Source: Nonomuraea deserti (GTDB lineage: Bacteria; Actinomycetota; Actinomycetes; Streptosporangiales; Streptosporangiaceae). From it: a stretch of DNA of 58,291 nucleotides. The stretch's first letter is position 1; the number at the start of each line of letters is the position of its first letter. Below, one piece after another: positions 17,014-25,974 of this stretch. The notes below the pieces were generated by a model. That model did no database searches. It saw nothing but the letters and a program-made list of their open reading frames with translations, and was not told the origin of the DNA. Location: contig NZ_SMKO01000037.1 in NCBI RefSeq assembly GCF_004348685.1, forward strand, positions 1 through 58,291, in the 5' to 3' direction. A program made the translations under genes and the position numbers.

Positions 17014-17798
17014 CGCGGTTGGCAGCCGGCACACCACAGGATCAGTCGTTCCTGTGGGCCTGTCCCCATCTCCCCGCGGCTGATGCGGGTGCCGCATCGG
17101 CGACAGGGCCTTCCCGCCCTGCCGTAGACCCACGTCCGGTTCGCCGGGCGGCGGTCACCTGTGGTCACCGTGCCCGCAGGAGCTCGATGATGTGCGTTGG
17201 CGGCCATGATCCGCTGTGCCAGTGACACGAGCCCTTCCAGATCCTCGACCTCCCCGACCGTCCGCCACGGCCAGATCCCGCGCAGAAACAGGGTTTCGGC
17301 TCGATAGATCGTGCCGATCCCGGCCAGGTTGCGCTGATCGAGCAGCGCCTCCCCGATGGTCCTGCCGGACTCCGCTCGCAGTCTCCGCGCGGCCTCATCC
17401 GGATCCCAGTCCGGCCCCAGCAGGTCCGGGCCGAGGTGCCCGACCAGACGCGCCTCCTCATCGGTCCTGACGAGGTCCACCATGCCGAGCCTGAGCCCCA
17501 CCGCCTGCCAGCGCTCGTTGGCCAGAACCAGCCTGACCAGGTCGCCGGGCGGGGTGCGCCGCCCGGCCGGCGTCACCATCCAGCTCCCGTCCATCCGCAG
17601 ATGGGTGTGCACGGTCAGGTCGCCCTCCACGCGGGTGAGCAGGTGCTTGCCCCGCGACACCGTGGTGACGACAGCACGCCCGGTCAGGTCGGCGGTGGCG
17701 TGCCTGGGCACGCGGAAGTCCGACCTGGTGAGCACGCGCCCGTCCAGGGCGCCTCGCAGGCGGCCGGCCGTACGATGGACGGCGTCTCCTTCAGGCAT
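17010..17798 (-). CDS. Fpg/Nei family DNA glycosylase (endonuclease VIII type)
   Basis: A 262-residue base-excision-repair enzyme. After Met removal the N-terminal Pro-Glu of MPEGD is the catalytic nucleophile pair. The central region has the helix-two-turn-helix stretch [18 protein letters not shown], and the C-terminus carries a four-Cys zinc finger ([20 protein letters not shown], then ILWCAGC). The MPEGD start and overall length match actinobacterial Nei2-type enzymes, which remove oxidised pyrimidines and nick the abasic site. It is convergent with clgR and divergent from the kinase gene 125 bp away. Confidence 0.9.
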   Translation of the reverse strand: MPEGDAVHRTAGRLRGALDGRVLTRSDFRVPRHATADLTGRAVVTTVSRGKHLLTRVEGDLTVHTHLRMDGSWMVTPAGRRTPPGDLVRLVLANERWQAVGLRLGMVDLVRTDEEARLVGHLGPDLLGPDWDPDEAARRLRAESGRTIGEALLDQRNLAGIGTIYRAETLFLRGIWPWRTVGEVEDLEGLVSLAQRIMAANAHHRAPAGTVTTGDRRPANRTWVYGRAGRPCRRCGTRISRGEMGTGPQERLILWCAGCQPR

Positions 17799-17923
17799 CC
17801 TTCCAGTCTAGGAAGCGCCTGCACCGCCCCCTCGGCGACCATAATGACGATCAGGGGGAGCAGACGCGGCGAAAGGCTGACTGCGGCATTCCGGAAATCT
17901 CGGGTTCACGCGACGACGACCCC

Positions 17924-19756
17924 GTGGAGGTGGCCGGTCACCGGGTGACCGGACGGCTGGGCTCGGGCGTCTACGCGGGGCGCGCGCCCACCGGTGAGGC
18001 CGTGGTCATCCGGCTGCTGCCGGCGGAGACGGATCCCACGCCCTTCCTGCACGCGATGGAGCCCCTGCGCGGGGTCTCCGCGGTCAGCACCGCGCAGGTC
18101 CTGTCGACGGGTGTGCTCGACGACCGGGCGTACGTCGTCAGCGAGTTCGTCGACGGGCCCTCGCTGGCCCAGGTGATCCAGGAACGGGGCCCGTTGCGCG
18201 GGGCGGAGCTGCGCAGGCTGGCCATCGGGACGCTGACCGCGCTGGCCGCCATCCACCAGGCGGGCGTCGTGCACCGCGACTTCAAACCCGGCAACGTGCT
18301 GCTCAGCAGGGACGGGCCACGGGTGATCGACTTCGGCATCTCCCGCGCCGTGGAGGAGCTGGAGCACGATGGCGACGTCATCGAGGGCACGCCGCCGTAC
18401 ATGGCTCCCGAGCAGTTCGGCGGGGGTGCGGCGGGAGCGCCGGCCGACATGTTCGCCTGGGCCTCGACCATGGTGGCCACCGCGACGGGACGCCCGCCGT
18501 TCGGCACGGGCCCGCTGCCGGCGCTCATCCACCGCATCACGCGTGCCGAGCCCGCTCTGGGAGAGCTTGAGGGCGAGCAGCGCGAGCTGGCGGCGCGGTG
18601 CCTGGCCAGGGACCCCGGCGAGCGACCGACGGCCACGCAGGCGCTGCTCACGCTGCTCGGGCACCGCGTGCCTGAGCAGCGGTTGCTCGCGGAGGGGCAG
18701 CAGTCGGCGGCGCCGCCCTCCCGCCACCTGAGACGGCCGCGCGCAGCCGTCACGGTGGTGGTGGCGGTGGTGGCCGCGGTGGCCGTCGCGGCCGCCGTGC
18801 TGCTCACCCGGCCATCACCCCCTCCTGTCACGCCCGCCGGGCGCCCGCCGGCGCCGAGGTCCGGGCCGATGCCGCTCACCTCGGTGTCGGAACTCCAGAT
18901 CCCGGACAGCGGCATCACCGTCCACGAGAACCCCGCCGATCCCGTGTGGGTCTCCTCCTACCACGACCAGCGCAGGGGCCGGGCCGGGTCGTACGTGCGC
19001 GATCCGGCCACGCGGCGTTTCGCCTTCTTCGGCAGCCTGGAGGAGCCGATCGTCTCGCCGGGCGGCGGCTACGTGGCCTCCCTGTCCTCGACCCGGCTCC
19101 AGCGCACGGAGTTCGAGACCATCCGGCTGCGCGAGCGCGCCACCGGCCGCGACCGCGACCTGCGCACCGTCGACAAGCCCGCCACGCTGTTCTGGCCGGC
19201 CTGGTCTCCTGACGGGCGGCGGCTGCTCGCGACCGTCGTCGAGGCCGGCGAGCCGGCCAGGGTCGTGGGGTTCGCGGTCGTGGACCCGGTGACCGGCACG
19301 GTCGGGGTCACGCGGGTGGCGGGCGCGGATCAGGCCAGGTACGCGTGGGGTGCGGACGCCGGGAGCGTGGTGTACGGGGCGCCGGGCGGGGTCGTGAAGG
19401 TGCTGGCGCTGGACGGCAAGGAGCTGCGGGCCTTCCCTGACGTGGGCGAGGCGGCGCCGGGCGGCGTGGCGCGTACGAGCCTCGGAGCGGTCTTCGTCGC
19501 GAAGTGCCCGAACAATGCACGAAATATCTGCTTCTGGGATGAGGCGAGCGGCGACAGGAAGGGCGTCGCCCGGCTGCCGGAGGGCGGGAGCTTCAACGGC
19601 TGGATGGACGAGCGGCACTTCCTGGCGACCGTGCCCGGTGGCGGCGGGAACACCGACGTCGTCCTGATGGACGCCGAGGGCAGGGCCGTCCGCACGCTGG
19701 CCGACGGCCCGGCCGCCGAGCTGGACGACGTCGCGCTGTGGTTCACCCGTAAGTAG
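17924..19756 (+). CDS. Membrane Ser/Thr protein kinase with extracellular beta-propeller-like domain
   Basis: A 610-residue Hanks-type receptor kinase. The kinase domain (about residues 1-250) has a glycine loop (RLGSGVYAG), catalytic loop HRDFKPGN (about 118-125), IDFG and the APE-like MAPEQF. The usual beta-3 lysine of the VAxK motif is replaced by Arg in VVIRLLP (about residue 30), so activity is uncertain. A basic juxtamembrane region leads to one membrane helix (about 274-297). The outside part (about 300-610) has repeated WD40/TolB-like blades such as SPGGGYVASL, SPDGRRLLATV and WSPDG. The GTG start has no clear ribosome-binding site. The 3' end overlaps the convergent TetR gene by 14 bp. 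Confidence 0.85.
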   Translation: MEVAGHRVTGRLGSGVYAGRAPTGEAVVIRLLPAETDPTPFLHAMEPLRGVSAVSTAQVLSTGVLDDRAYVVSEFVDGPSLAQVIQERGPLRGAELRRLAIGTLTALAAIHQAGVVHRDFKPGNVLLSRDGPRVIDFGISRAVEELEHDGDVIEGTPPYMAPEQFGGGAAGAPADMFAWASTMVATATGRPPFGTGPLPALIHRITRAEPALGELEGEQRELAARCLARDPGERPTATQALLTLLGHRVPEQRLLAEGQQSAAPPSRHLRRPRAAVTVVVAVVAAVAVAAAVLLTRPSPPPVTPAGRPPAPRSGPMPLTSVSELQIPDSGITVHENPADPVWVSSYHDQRRGRAGSYVRDPATRRFAFFGSLEEPIVSPGGGYVASLSSTRLQRTEFETIRLRERATGRDRDLRTVDKPATLFWPAWSPDGRRLLATVVEAGEPARVVGFAVVDPVTGTVGVTRVAGADQARYAWGADAGSVVYGAPGGVVKVLALDGKELRAFPDVGEAAPGGVARTSLGAVFVAKCPNNARNICFWDEASGDRKGVARLPEGGSFNGWMDERHFLATVPGGGGNTDVVLMDAEGRAVRTLADGPAAELDDVALWFTRK

Positions 19757-20324
19757 CGACCTGCTCGTCCACCAGGGCGCAGAGCTGGTCCAGGGCCTCC
19801 TCGACGCGCTCGCGGTCGCCGGTGGTGAGCAGGTCGATCTGCAGCCCCGTGTACGCCGAGTTGGCCAGCGTGGAGATGCGCAGCGCGTCGGCCTCGGGCA
19901 CGCCCCGCTCGCGCAGCAGCCCCGCCACGAACTCCGACCGGTCCGCCAGCAGCCGCGGGACGTGGCCGCGCAGACGCCCGCCCGCCGCCAGGCCCTCGAT
20001 CTCGTGGACGAGCCGCGCGATGGGCAGGTTGTCCTCCGAGGCCTGCCAGTCCCAGGTGCGGCGGATGATCGTGCCCACGCTGTCGGAGCCCGCCCAGCCG
20101 GGCAGCGAGCGCAGCCAGGCGCGGTGCCGTTCGTCCAGGCGCTCCATGGTGGCCGAGAGGAGCTCGTCCTTGTCGGCGAAGTGGTGCGTCAGCACGCGCG
20201 TGGACTTGCCCAGATGCTCGGCCAGCGGCCGCATCGAGAGCGTCGAGAGGCCGTGTCCCGCCAGATAGTCGACGATCTGGTCGAGCAACTCGGCGCGGCG
20301 GTTGGGGTCGGCGGTCCTGGCCAT
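19743..20324 (-). CDS. TetR family transcriptional regulator
   Basis: A 193-residue TetR repressor. The N-terminal HTH (about residues 8-55) includes LSTLSMRPLAEHLGKSTRVL and HHFADKDELL, with the typical Phe-x-x-Lys-x-x-Leu ending. The C-terminal ligand domain is variable. I placed the start at 20324 with AAGGGA 9 nt upstream; an ATG 8 codons further up lacks such a site. It is divergent from the MFS gene across an 84-bp gap containing direct and inverted repeats. This is the classical TetR/efflux-pump arrangement, so it most likely represses the pump until a toxic ligand binds. Confidence 0.9.
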   Translation of the reverse strand: MARTADPNRRAELLDQIVDYLAGHGLSTLSMRPLAEHLGKSTRVLTHHFADKDELLSATMERLDERHRAWLRSLPGWAGSDSVGTIIRRTWDWQASEDNLPIARLVHEIEGLAAGGRLRGHVPRLLADRSEFVAGLLRERGVPEADALRISTLANSAYTGLQIDLLTTGDRERVEEALDQLCALVDEQVATYG

Positions 20325-20355
20325 GGGCTGATGTCCCTTTGACGTCATTGAGGTG

Positions 20356-20390
20356 ACGACTGTTACCCTATATGGGAAACGACTGTTACC
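20356..20390. promoter_or_regulatory. TetR operator in the tetR/MFS divergent promoter
   Basis: ACGACTGTTACC occurs twice (20356-20367 and 20379-20390), 23 bp apart. Between and overlapping them is the inverted repeat GTTACCC-TATAT-GGGAAAC (20362-20380, one mismatch). The AT-rich centre could also be a -10 element. Confidence 0.65.
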
Positions 20391-20408
20391 TTAATCAAGG
20401 GGATCCCC

Positions 20409-21590
20409 ATGTCCGTTGACGTGCGGCAGCGTGCCCGCATGCCCGCATGGTTGCTCGCGCTGGCGTTCACCACGTTCGCCTTCGCCACCGACGACTACGT
20501 GATCGCGGGCGTGCTGCCGGCCATCTCCGCCGACCTCGGCGTCAGCGAGGCGGCCGGCGGGCAGCTGGTCACCGTGTTCTCGCTGGCGTTCGCGCTGGGG
20601 GCGCCCGTGGCGTCCGTGGTGACCGCCACCTGGCCGAGGCGCGGGCTGATCAGCGGCGCGCTGGCACTCTTCGTGGCCGCCAACTGGGCGGCCGCGTTCG
20701 CCGGCTCGTACGCCGTGCTCATGGGCCTGCGGGTGCTGGCCGCGCTCGCCGCGGCGGCCGTCGTGCCGGCCGCGTACGCCATCGCGACCTCCATGGCCCC
20801 GGAAGGGCGCCAGGGACGTTACCTGGCTCTCGTGATGGGCGGGCTGACCGGCTCCCTGATGCTGGGCGTGCCCATCGGCACCTGGGTGGGCGGCGCGTTC
20901 GGCTGGCCGGCCACGTTCGGGGTCGGCGGGCTGCTGGGGCTCGCCGCGCTCATGGCGACCGGGCTCACGCTGCCCGAGCCGCCGCCGGGGGAGGCCATGC
21001 CCATGGGACGCCGGCTGGCCCCGCTGGCCCGCCCCCGCGTGCTGGTCGGCCTGCTCGGGATCGTGGCCATCGTGCTGGGCAGCATGATGCTGCTGACGTA
21101 TCTCGCGCCGTTCCTGCGGGATCTGGCCGGGGCCGGGCCCGCCGAGCTGGGCTGGATCTTCGCCATGGCCGGGCTGGCCGGGCTGGCGGGCGGGCAGCTC
21201 GGCGGGCGCGCCGCCGACCGGTGGGGCGCGGACCGGGCGCTGATGGCCGGGATCGCCGGGTTCACGGCGGTGATGGCGGCCTTCACCGCCTGCTGGCTCC
21301 TGCGGCCGATGGCGCTGCTCTCGCTCCTGCCGTTGCTGATGGTGTGGGCGGCCGTGTCGTGGTGGATCCCGCCGCCCGCGCAGACCCGGCTGCTCGCCAT
21401 GGCGGGCCCCGCTGCGCCGCAGGCGCTCGCGCTCAACAGCAGCGCCGTCTATGCCGGGGTGTCAGGTGGGGGCGCGCTCGGCGGGCTCGTGCTCGACGCC
21501 CACGGGAGCGGCTGGCTGCCCGCCGCCGCGGCCATGGCCGAACTGGCCGCGCTCGCGTTGTTCTGGACGGCGGGCCGGCTGCGGGCCTGA
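20409..21590 (+). CDS. MFS transporter, drug/sugar efflux (AraJ/DHA1-like)
   Basis: A 393-residue major-facilitator protein with twelve hydrophobic segments. The first segment carries TDDYVIAGVLPAISADLGVS, a pattern common in DHA1 efflux proteins. A motif-A-like loop is found after helix 2, and the helix 5 glycine-rich stretch MLGVPIGTWVGGAFGW resembles motif C of antiporters. The ATG has AAGGGG 8 nt upstream. The adjacent divergent TetR regulator and shared operator support an inducible export role. The substrate cannot be read from sequence. Confidence 0.88.
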   Translation: MSVDVRQRARMPAWLLALAFTTFAFATDDYVIAGVLPAISADLGVSEAAGGQLVTVFSLAFALGAPVASVVTATWPRRGLISGALALFVAANWAAAFAGSYAVLMGLRVLAALAAAAVVPAAYAIATSMAPEGRQGRYLALVMGGLTGSLMLGVPIGTWVGGAFGWPATFGVGGLLGLAALMATGLTLPEPPPGEAMPMGRRLAPLARPRVLVGLLGIVAIVLGSMMLLTYLAPFLRDLAGAGPAELGWIFAMAGLAGLAGGQLGGRAADRWGADRALMAGIAGFTAVMAAFTACWLLRPMALLSLLPLLMVWAAVSWWIPPPAQTRLLAMAGPAAPQALALNSSAVYAGVSGGGALGGLVLDAHGSGWLPAAAAMAELAALALFWTAGRLRA

Positions 21591-21678
21591 CGGGGGCGGT
21601 CAGAATGAGGCGGCGGCCGGCCGCGTGCGCTCGACTCGGCGGAAAGGGTCGGGCTGCGGGCCTGACGTGGGCGGTCAG
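21577..21678. repeat. 27-bp direct repeat spanning two gene ends
   Basis: A 27-bp sequence beginning GGCTGCGGGCCTGACG occurs at 21577-21603 and 21652-21678 with one mismatch; GGCGGCGG follows both. Copy one contains the MFS stop codon. Copy two contains the stop codon of the convergent rrf2 gene. Confidence 0.85.
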
Positions 21679-22124
21679 TCCCAGGCGGCGGGGTCGGAGG
21701 CGAGCAGCCGGATGCGCTCGGGCAGCGTGCCGGAGGCGACCTGCTCCAGCGTGACCTCCTCCAGGATGGAGCGTTCGGTGGCCCGCAGCGCGATCCACAC
21801 CTGCTGCAGCGACTCCGCGGGCCCGCGGTAGCCGACGTGCTCGGGCCGCTCGCCGCGCACGTTGGCGAGCGGGCCGTCCACCGCCCGGATCACGTCGGCC
21901 AGGGAGATGTCGGCGGCGGCGCGGGCCAGCACGTAACCGCCCTCCGGCCCCCGCTGCCCGCGCACCAACCCGGCGCGGCGCATCTGCAGCAGGATGTTCT
22001 CCAGATATTTGGGGGGCATGTCCTGCTCTTTGGCGAGCTCGCCCACGGTAGTCGGGCCGGCACCGGCTGCGGCGAGTTCGGCGGCGGCGCGGAGGGCGTA
22101 GTCGACACGAGCGGAAAGGCGCAT
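21675..22124 (-). CDS. Rrf2 family transcriptional regulator
   Basis: A 149-residue Rrf2-family winged-helix regulator: MRLSARVDYALRAAAELA at the start, recognition region MPPKYLENILLQMRRAGLV and wing GPEGGYVLARAAADISL. Cluster-binding members such as IscR and NsrR have three cysteines near residues 90-110; this protein has no cysteine, so it should not bind an Fe-S cluster and is closer in type to CymR-like members. Its start is 110 bp upstream of the divergent ROK gene. Target genes are not evident. Confidence 0.88.
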   Translation of the reverse strand: MRLSARVDYALRAAAELAAAGAGPTTVGELAKEQDMPPKYLENILLQMRRAGLVRGQRGPEGGYVLARAAADISLADVIRAVDGPLANVRGERPEHVGYRGPAESLQQVWIALRATERSILEEVTLEQVASGTLPERIRLLASDPAAWD

Positions 22125-22190
22125 GTTCCTGATTATCCCTCCTGGTCAAGACTGGTAGGTCGCAAGGCCGTCAGAACGGGCGCCCGGCGC

Positions 22191-22204
22191 TAAACTTCTA
22201 ACAA
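22191..22204. promoter_or_regulatory. AT-rich element upstream of first ROK gene
   Basis: TAAACT followed by CTAACAA in an otherwise GC-rich gap, 30 bp before the ROK start. The same two words occur, overlapping, upstream of the second ROK gene (28373-28383), suggesting a shared promoter or operator. Confidence 0.35.
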
Positions 22205-22233
22205 CCTTTTCGATTGACGGGTGGGAATTCCGC

Positions 22234-23415
22234 GTGGAGCGACGCCCTGGTGTGCCCAGGCTGCTGAGGGAGATCAACGACCGGGCCGCGCTGGAGCTGC
22301 TGCTGGCCACCGGCCCCATGACCCGCGGGCAGATCGGCGACCTGACCGGCCTGTCCAAGGTCACGGCCTCGCAGACGCTGGCCAGGCTGGAGGAGCGCGG
22401 CCTGGTCGAGGTGGTCGGCACCCAGGTCGGCGGGCGCGGGCCCAACGCCGCCCTCTACTCCGTGATCCCCTCCAGCGCGTACGTCGCCGGCCTGGAGGTC
22501 GGGCCCGAGCTGATCTCCGCCGCGGTCGCCGACATCCACGGCCGCACCATCGCCGAGGTCACCGTCGATCCCCAGGACGACGACGACCCGGTCTCCGTGG
22601 TGCACGACGCGATCGCCAAGGCCTGCCGCAGCGCCAAGGTCAGCCTGGCCCGGCTGCGCGGCGTCGTGATCGGCACCCCTGGCGTGGTCGACCCGCGCAC
22701 CGGCGACGTGCGCTTCTCGTTCGACCTGCCGGGCTGGCACGAGGGCATCCACGAAGCCCTCGCCGGTGACCTGCGGCGCGAGGTGACCATCGAGAACGAC
22801 GTCAACCTCGCCGCCATCGCCGAGCGCGTCGATGGCGCGGCGCAGGGGATCGACGACTTCGTGCTGCTGTGGGCGAGCCGCGGGCTGGGCCTCGCGGTCA
22901 TGCTCGGCGGCAAGCTGCACCGGGGGCGTGCCGGCAGCGCGGGCGAGATCGGCTACCTGCCGGTGCCCGGCGTCCCGCTGCCCGAGGACATCCGCACCAT
23001 GCCAGGGCGTCTGCCGTCGCTGGCGGGCGGCCTCCAGTCGCTGGTCAGCGCCGAGGCGGTGACCGAGCTGGCCCGCGGTCACGGTTTCGCGGCCGGCAGC
23101 GCGGGCGAGTGCGTCCAGGTCGCGGTGGCGGCGGGCGCCGAGGGCGAGGCGCTGCTCTCCGAGATCGCCGACCGGCTCGCCCTGGGCGTCGCCGCGGTGT
23201 GCGTGATCCTCGACCCCGGCCTGGTGGTGCTGGGCGGGGTGGTCGGCCACGCGGGCGGCGCCGCCCTCACGTCCCGGGTTGAGGAGGCGGTGGCCCGCAT
23301 CTGCCCGGTGCGCCCCCAGGTCGTCACCACCATGGTGACGGGCCAGAACCCGGTGCTGCGCGGCGCCGTGCTGGCCGCACTCGACCAGGCCCGCGAGGCC
23401 CTGCTCACTTCCTAG
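22234..23415 (+). CDS. ROK family transcriptional regulator (first paralogue)
   Basis: A 393-residue ROK protein of the NagC/XylR type. The N-terminal winged HTH (about residues 10-75) includes MTRGQIGDLTGLSKVTASQT. The ROK domain has IENDVNLAAIAE and the glycine-rich stretch GLGLAVMLGGKLHRG, which aligns with the sugar-binding region. The CxCGxxGC zinc motif of sugar-kinase ROKs is not apparent. The GTG start has GGTGGGA upstream. It closely resembles the ROK protein at 28440, and the two bracket an N-acetylglucosaminidase and a sugar ABC transporter. It probably senses an amino sugar or oligosaccharide. Its 3' end overlaps the convergent glycosidase gene by 11 bp. Confidence 0.9.
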   Translation: MERRPGVPRLLREINDRAALELLLATGPMTRGQIGDLTGLSKVTASQTLARLEERGLVEVVGTQVGGRGPNAALYSVIPSSAYVAGLEVGPELISAAVADIHGRTIAEVTVDPQDDDDPVSVVHDAIAKACRSAKVSLARLRGVVIGTPGVVDPRTGDVRFSFDLPGWHEGIHEALAGDLRREVTIENDVNLAAIAERVDGAAQGIDDFVLLWASRGLGLAVMLGGKLHRGRAGSAGEIGYLPVPGVPLPEDIRTMPGRLPSLAGGLQSLVSAEAVTELARGHGFAAGSAGECVQVAVAAGAEGEALLSEIADRLALGVAAVCVILDPGLVVLGGVVGHAGGAALTSRVEEAVARICPVRPQVVTTMVTGQNPVLRGAVLAALDQAREALLTS

Positions 23416-24880
23416 GACCGACCACCCGGGAGCTGGTCCAGCGTCCGCTGAGCAGTTCGACGGCGGCCTGGGCGTTGGGCCTGGCGGCCCCGTACGTCGC
23501 GATGTAGGCGGCGCCGCCAGGCCGCCACACGGGCAGCCCCATCTCGATGACCGTGGTGTCGCGGCGGGCCGCCAGCAGCGCGGAGACCAGGTCCTGGCTG
23601 GCCTGATGGCGGTGCGCGTCCTTGACCACGACGACCAGCGACCGGTTCGCGGCCTTGGCCAGCAGCACGGGGACGTCCGCGGCCGCGGGCCCGACCCTGA
23701 CGATCTCCGCGTCGGGCAGCCACGGGCCCACGCCCCAGGGCACGTCGCCCACGGCGATCGTCGGCGGCGTGTCCACCTCGATCACCAGGGGCTCGACCAG
23801 GGGTTCGGGGGCGCCGGTCAGCCGTACGGCGCGGCGGGCGGCGTGCAGGCCGACGCCGTTCTGCTCGGCCGCCGCTTCATGGGGCGCGCCGAACCAGGCG
23901 CGCAGTGCCGCCACCCGCTCCGCGGCCTGTTCCAGCCGCTCCACCGGCAGGCGTCCCTCGCGGACGGCGGTGACGATCTCGGCGATGATCGCCTGGATGT
24001 CGTCGTAGGTGGGCAGCGGGCCGAGGCAGAGCAGGTCGGCGCCGGACGCGAGCGTCAGCACCGCGCCCCCGGCCAGGCCCACGCTCTTGGTGATGGCGTG
24101 CATGTCGAGTGCGTCGGTGACGACCACGCCGTCGTAGCCGAGCTCGCCCCTCAAGAGCCCGGTCAGCGCGGGTCCGGACAGCGTGGCGGGGGCGTCACCC
24201 GTCACCGCCGGCACCGCCACGTGCGCGGTCATCACCGACTTGGCCCCGGCGCCGATCGCCGCGCGGAACGGGGCCAGCTCGCGCTCCCGGAGCATGTCGA
24301 GGCCGACGTCCACGACGGGCACCGCGAGGTGGGAGTCCACCCGGGTGGCGCCGTGGCCGGGGAAGTGCTTGACGCAGGCGGCCACGCCGCCCGCCTGCAG
24401 ACCCCGTACGGCCGCCACCGTGTGCCTGGCGACCAGCTCCGCGTCCGTGCCGAACGACCTGGTGCCGATCACCGGGTTGTCCGCCTCGGTGTTGACGTCC
24501 GCGCTCGGCGCCATGTTCAGGTTGACGCCGCAGGCGGACAGCTCGGCGGCGATCGCCCGGTGCACGCGGTGGGTCAGCTCGACGTCGTCCACCGCGCCGA
24601 GCGCCGCGTTCCCCGGGTACGGGCTGCCGACGTGGTATGCCAGCCGCGTCACGTCGCCGCCCTCCTCGTCGAGCGAGATGACGGGCTCTCCGGCGGCGCG
24701 CAGCGCGGTGGTCAGGTCGCGCACCTGGCCGGGGTCGGCCACGTTGAAGCCGAAAAGCGTGACACCGCCAAGGCCGTGCTCCAGCTCGCGCAGCACCCAT
24801 TCGGGCGCCGTGGTGCCCTGGAAAGCGGCGAGCAGTGTGCCGGCCGCGAGGCGGCGCAGCCCTCGATCACTCTGGCTCAT
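23405..24880 (-). CDS. Family 3 glycoside hydrolase, beta-N-acetylhexosaminidase (NagZ-like)
   Basis: A 491-residue GH3 enzyme. The NagZ signature KHFPGHGATRVDSH (about residues 170-183) supplies the Asp/His acid-base dyad specific to N-acetylglucosaminidases of this family. The nucleophile Asp lies in VTDALDM (about residue 255). A C-terminal domain of about 150 residues follows the barrel, longer than in single-domain E. coli NagZ. There is no signal peptide, so it should act in the cytoplasm on imported GlcNAc-containing oligosaccharides or muropeptides. It lies downstream of the ABC transporter on the same strand, 242 bp away with a hairpin between, and probably hydrolyses what the transporter imports. 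Confidence 0.88.
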   Translation of the reverse strand: MSQSDRGLRRLAAGTLLAAFQGTTAPEWVLRELEHGLGGVTLFGFNVADPGQVRDLTTALRAAGEPVISLDEEGGDVTRLAYHVGSPYPGNAALGAVDDVELTHRVHRAIAAELSACGVNLNMAPSADVNTEADNPVIGTRSFGTDAELVARHTVAAVRGLQAGGVAACVKHFPGHGATRVDSHLAVPVVDVGLDMLRERELAPFRAAIGAGAKSVMTAHVAVPAVTGDAPATLSGPALTGLLRGELGYDGVVVTDALDMHAITKSVGLAGGAVLTLASGADLLCLGPLPTYDDIQAIIAEIVTAVREGRLPVERLEQAAERVAALRAWFGAPHEAAAEQNGVGLHAARRAVRLTGAPEPLVEPLVIEVDTPPTIAVGDVPWGVGPWLPDAEIVRVGPAAADVPVLLAKAANRSLVVVVKDAHRHQASQDLVSALLAARRDTTVIEMGLPVWRPGGAAYIATYGAARPNAQAAVELLSGRWTSSRVVGPRK

Positions 24881-25088
24881 CGGACCTTCCTTTCGTTGGA
24901 GACCCCGGGCTCACTGCCTTGGGGAGGAGGCGAACCGCCGTGTAGCGGTGCGTGGATCGACGGTTTGCGGTGCGGGCGGGACGTCCCGGGGGCAGTCGCC
25001 CGCGATGCGGGGCGGTCCAGCCGGAAGGGGCCGGGATCTCCGGACTCGTCCGTGGGGAGGAAGCCGGCGGTTCCGGGCAGGGTGGAGC

Positions 25089-25106
25089 ACGGCACGGGCG
25101 TGCCGT
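25089..25106 (-). terminator. Hairpin after the ABC permease gene
   Basis: ACGGCAC-GGGC-GTGCCGT is a perfect 7-bp GC stem with a 4-nt loop, 17 nt beyond the permease stop on the transcribed minus strand. No U tract follows. It may attenuate rather than end read-through into the glycosidase gene. The rest of the 242-bp gap holds nothing I recognise. Confidence 0.45.
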
Positions 25107-25122
25107 ACGGAAGCGATAGAGG

Positions 25123-25974
25123 TCAGCCCTTCACGGCCCCGGCGACCAGGCCGGAGACCATGCGGCGCTGGACGACGAGGAAGAAGATGACGACGGGGAT
25201 GGTCATCATCGTGGAGCTGGCCATGATGGCGCCCCAGTCGGTGCCCTTCTGCCCGAAGAAGTACTGCAGGGCGACGGGCATGGTGTACTTGGTCGGGTCG
25301 CTGATCAGGTACAGCGACATGATGAGTTCGTTCCACGCGGTGATGAACGAGAAGATGCTGGTCGCGACGAGCCCGGGGGCCACCAGCGGGAAGAGCACCT
25401 TCCAGAAGGTGGTGAACCGGCCGGCGCCGTCGATCCAGGCGGCCTCCTCCAGCGACTTGGGCACCGCGGCGACGAATGTGCGCAACATCCAGATGCCGAA
25501 CGGCAGGGTCAGCGCCACCTGCGTGACGATCAGGCCGAGCAGCTGATCGTAGAGGCCCAGCCGCTTGACGCTCAGGAACAGCGGGATGACCAGGGCCTCG
25601 GCGGGGATCATCTGCACGACGAGCAGCAGCGCGAGGAACGGTGTGCGGCCCTTGAACCTGAAGCGGGCCACCGCCGTGGCCGAGAGCAGCGCGAAGACCG
25701 CTCCGATCAGGATCGTGCCGAGCGCGACGATGGCGCTGTTGCGCATGTAGAGCCAGATGGAGTGCCCGGCCACGCCCTCGGAGAGCACGCGCTGCACATG
25801 CTCGAAGGTGAAGTGCGTGGGGAACGGGATGAAGTCGGTGGTGAAGATCTGGTCGTTGGCCTTGAAGGCGGTGGAGACCATCCAGTAGACGGGGAAGGTG
25901 GCCACCACGAAGACCAGCACGCCCAGCGTGTTGAGCGTGACCTTGTCCAGGCGTTTGCGGGCCAGCGGGGTCAT
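25123..25974 (-). CDS. Sugar ABC transporter permease, MalG type (amino-sugar cluster)
   Basis: A 283-residue CUT1 permease with six hydrophobic segments and the EAA loop LEEAAWIDGAGRFTTFWKVL. It ends in RRMVSGLVAGAVKG. The ATG at 25974 overlaps the previous stop as TGATG, so it is coupled to the MalF-type gene. The operon has no ATPase gene, implying a shared MsiK-like ATPase as in chitobiose (Das) and N-acetylglucosamine (Ngc) importers of actinomycetes. Nearby N-acetylglucosaminidase and ROK regulators make a GlcNAc-containing substrate likely. Confidence 0.9.
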   Translation of the reverse strand: MTPLARKRLDKVTLNTLGVLVFVVATFPVYWMVSTAFKANDQIFTTDFIPFPTHFTFEHVQRVLSEGVAGHSIWLYMRNSAIVALGTILIGAVFALLSATAVARFRFKGRTPFLALLLVVQMIPAEALVIPLFLSVKRLGLYDQLLGLIVTQVALTLPFGIWMLRTFVAAVPKSLEEAAWIDGAGRFTTFWKVLFPLVAPGLVATSIFSFITAWNELIMSLYLISDPTKYTMPVALQYFFGQKGTDWGAIMASSTMMTIPVVIFFLVVQRRMVSGLVAGAVKG

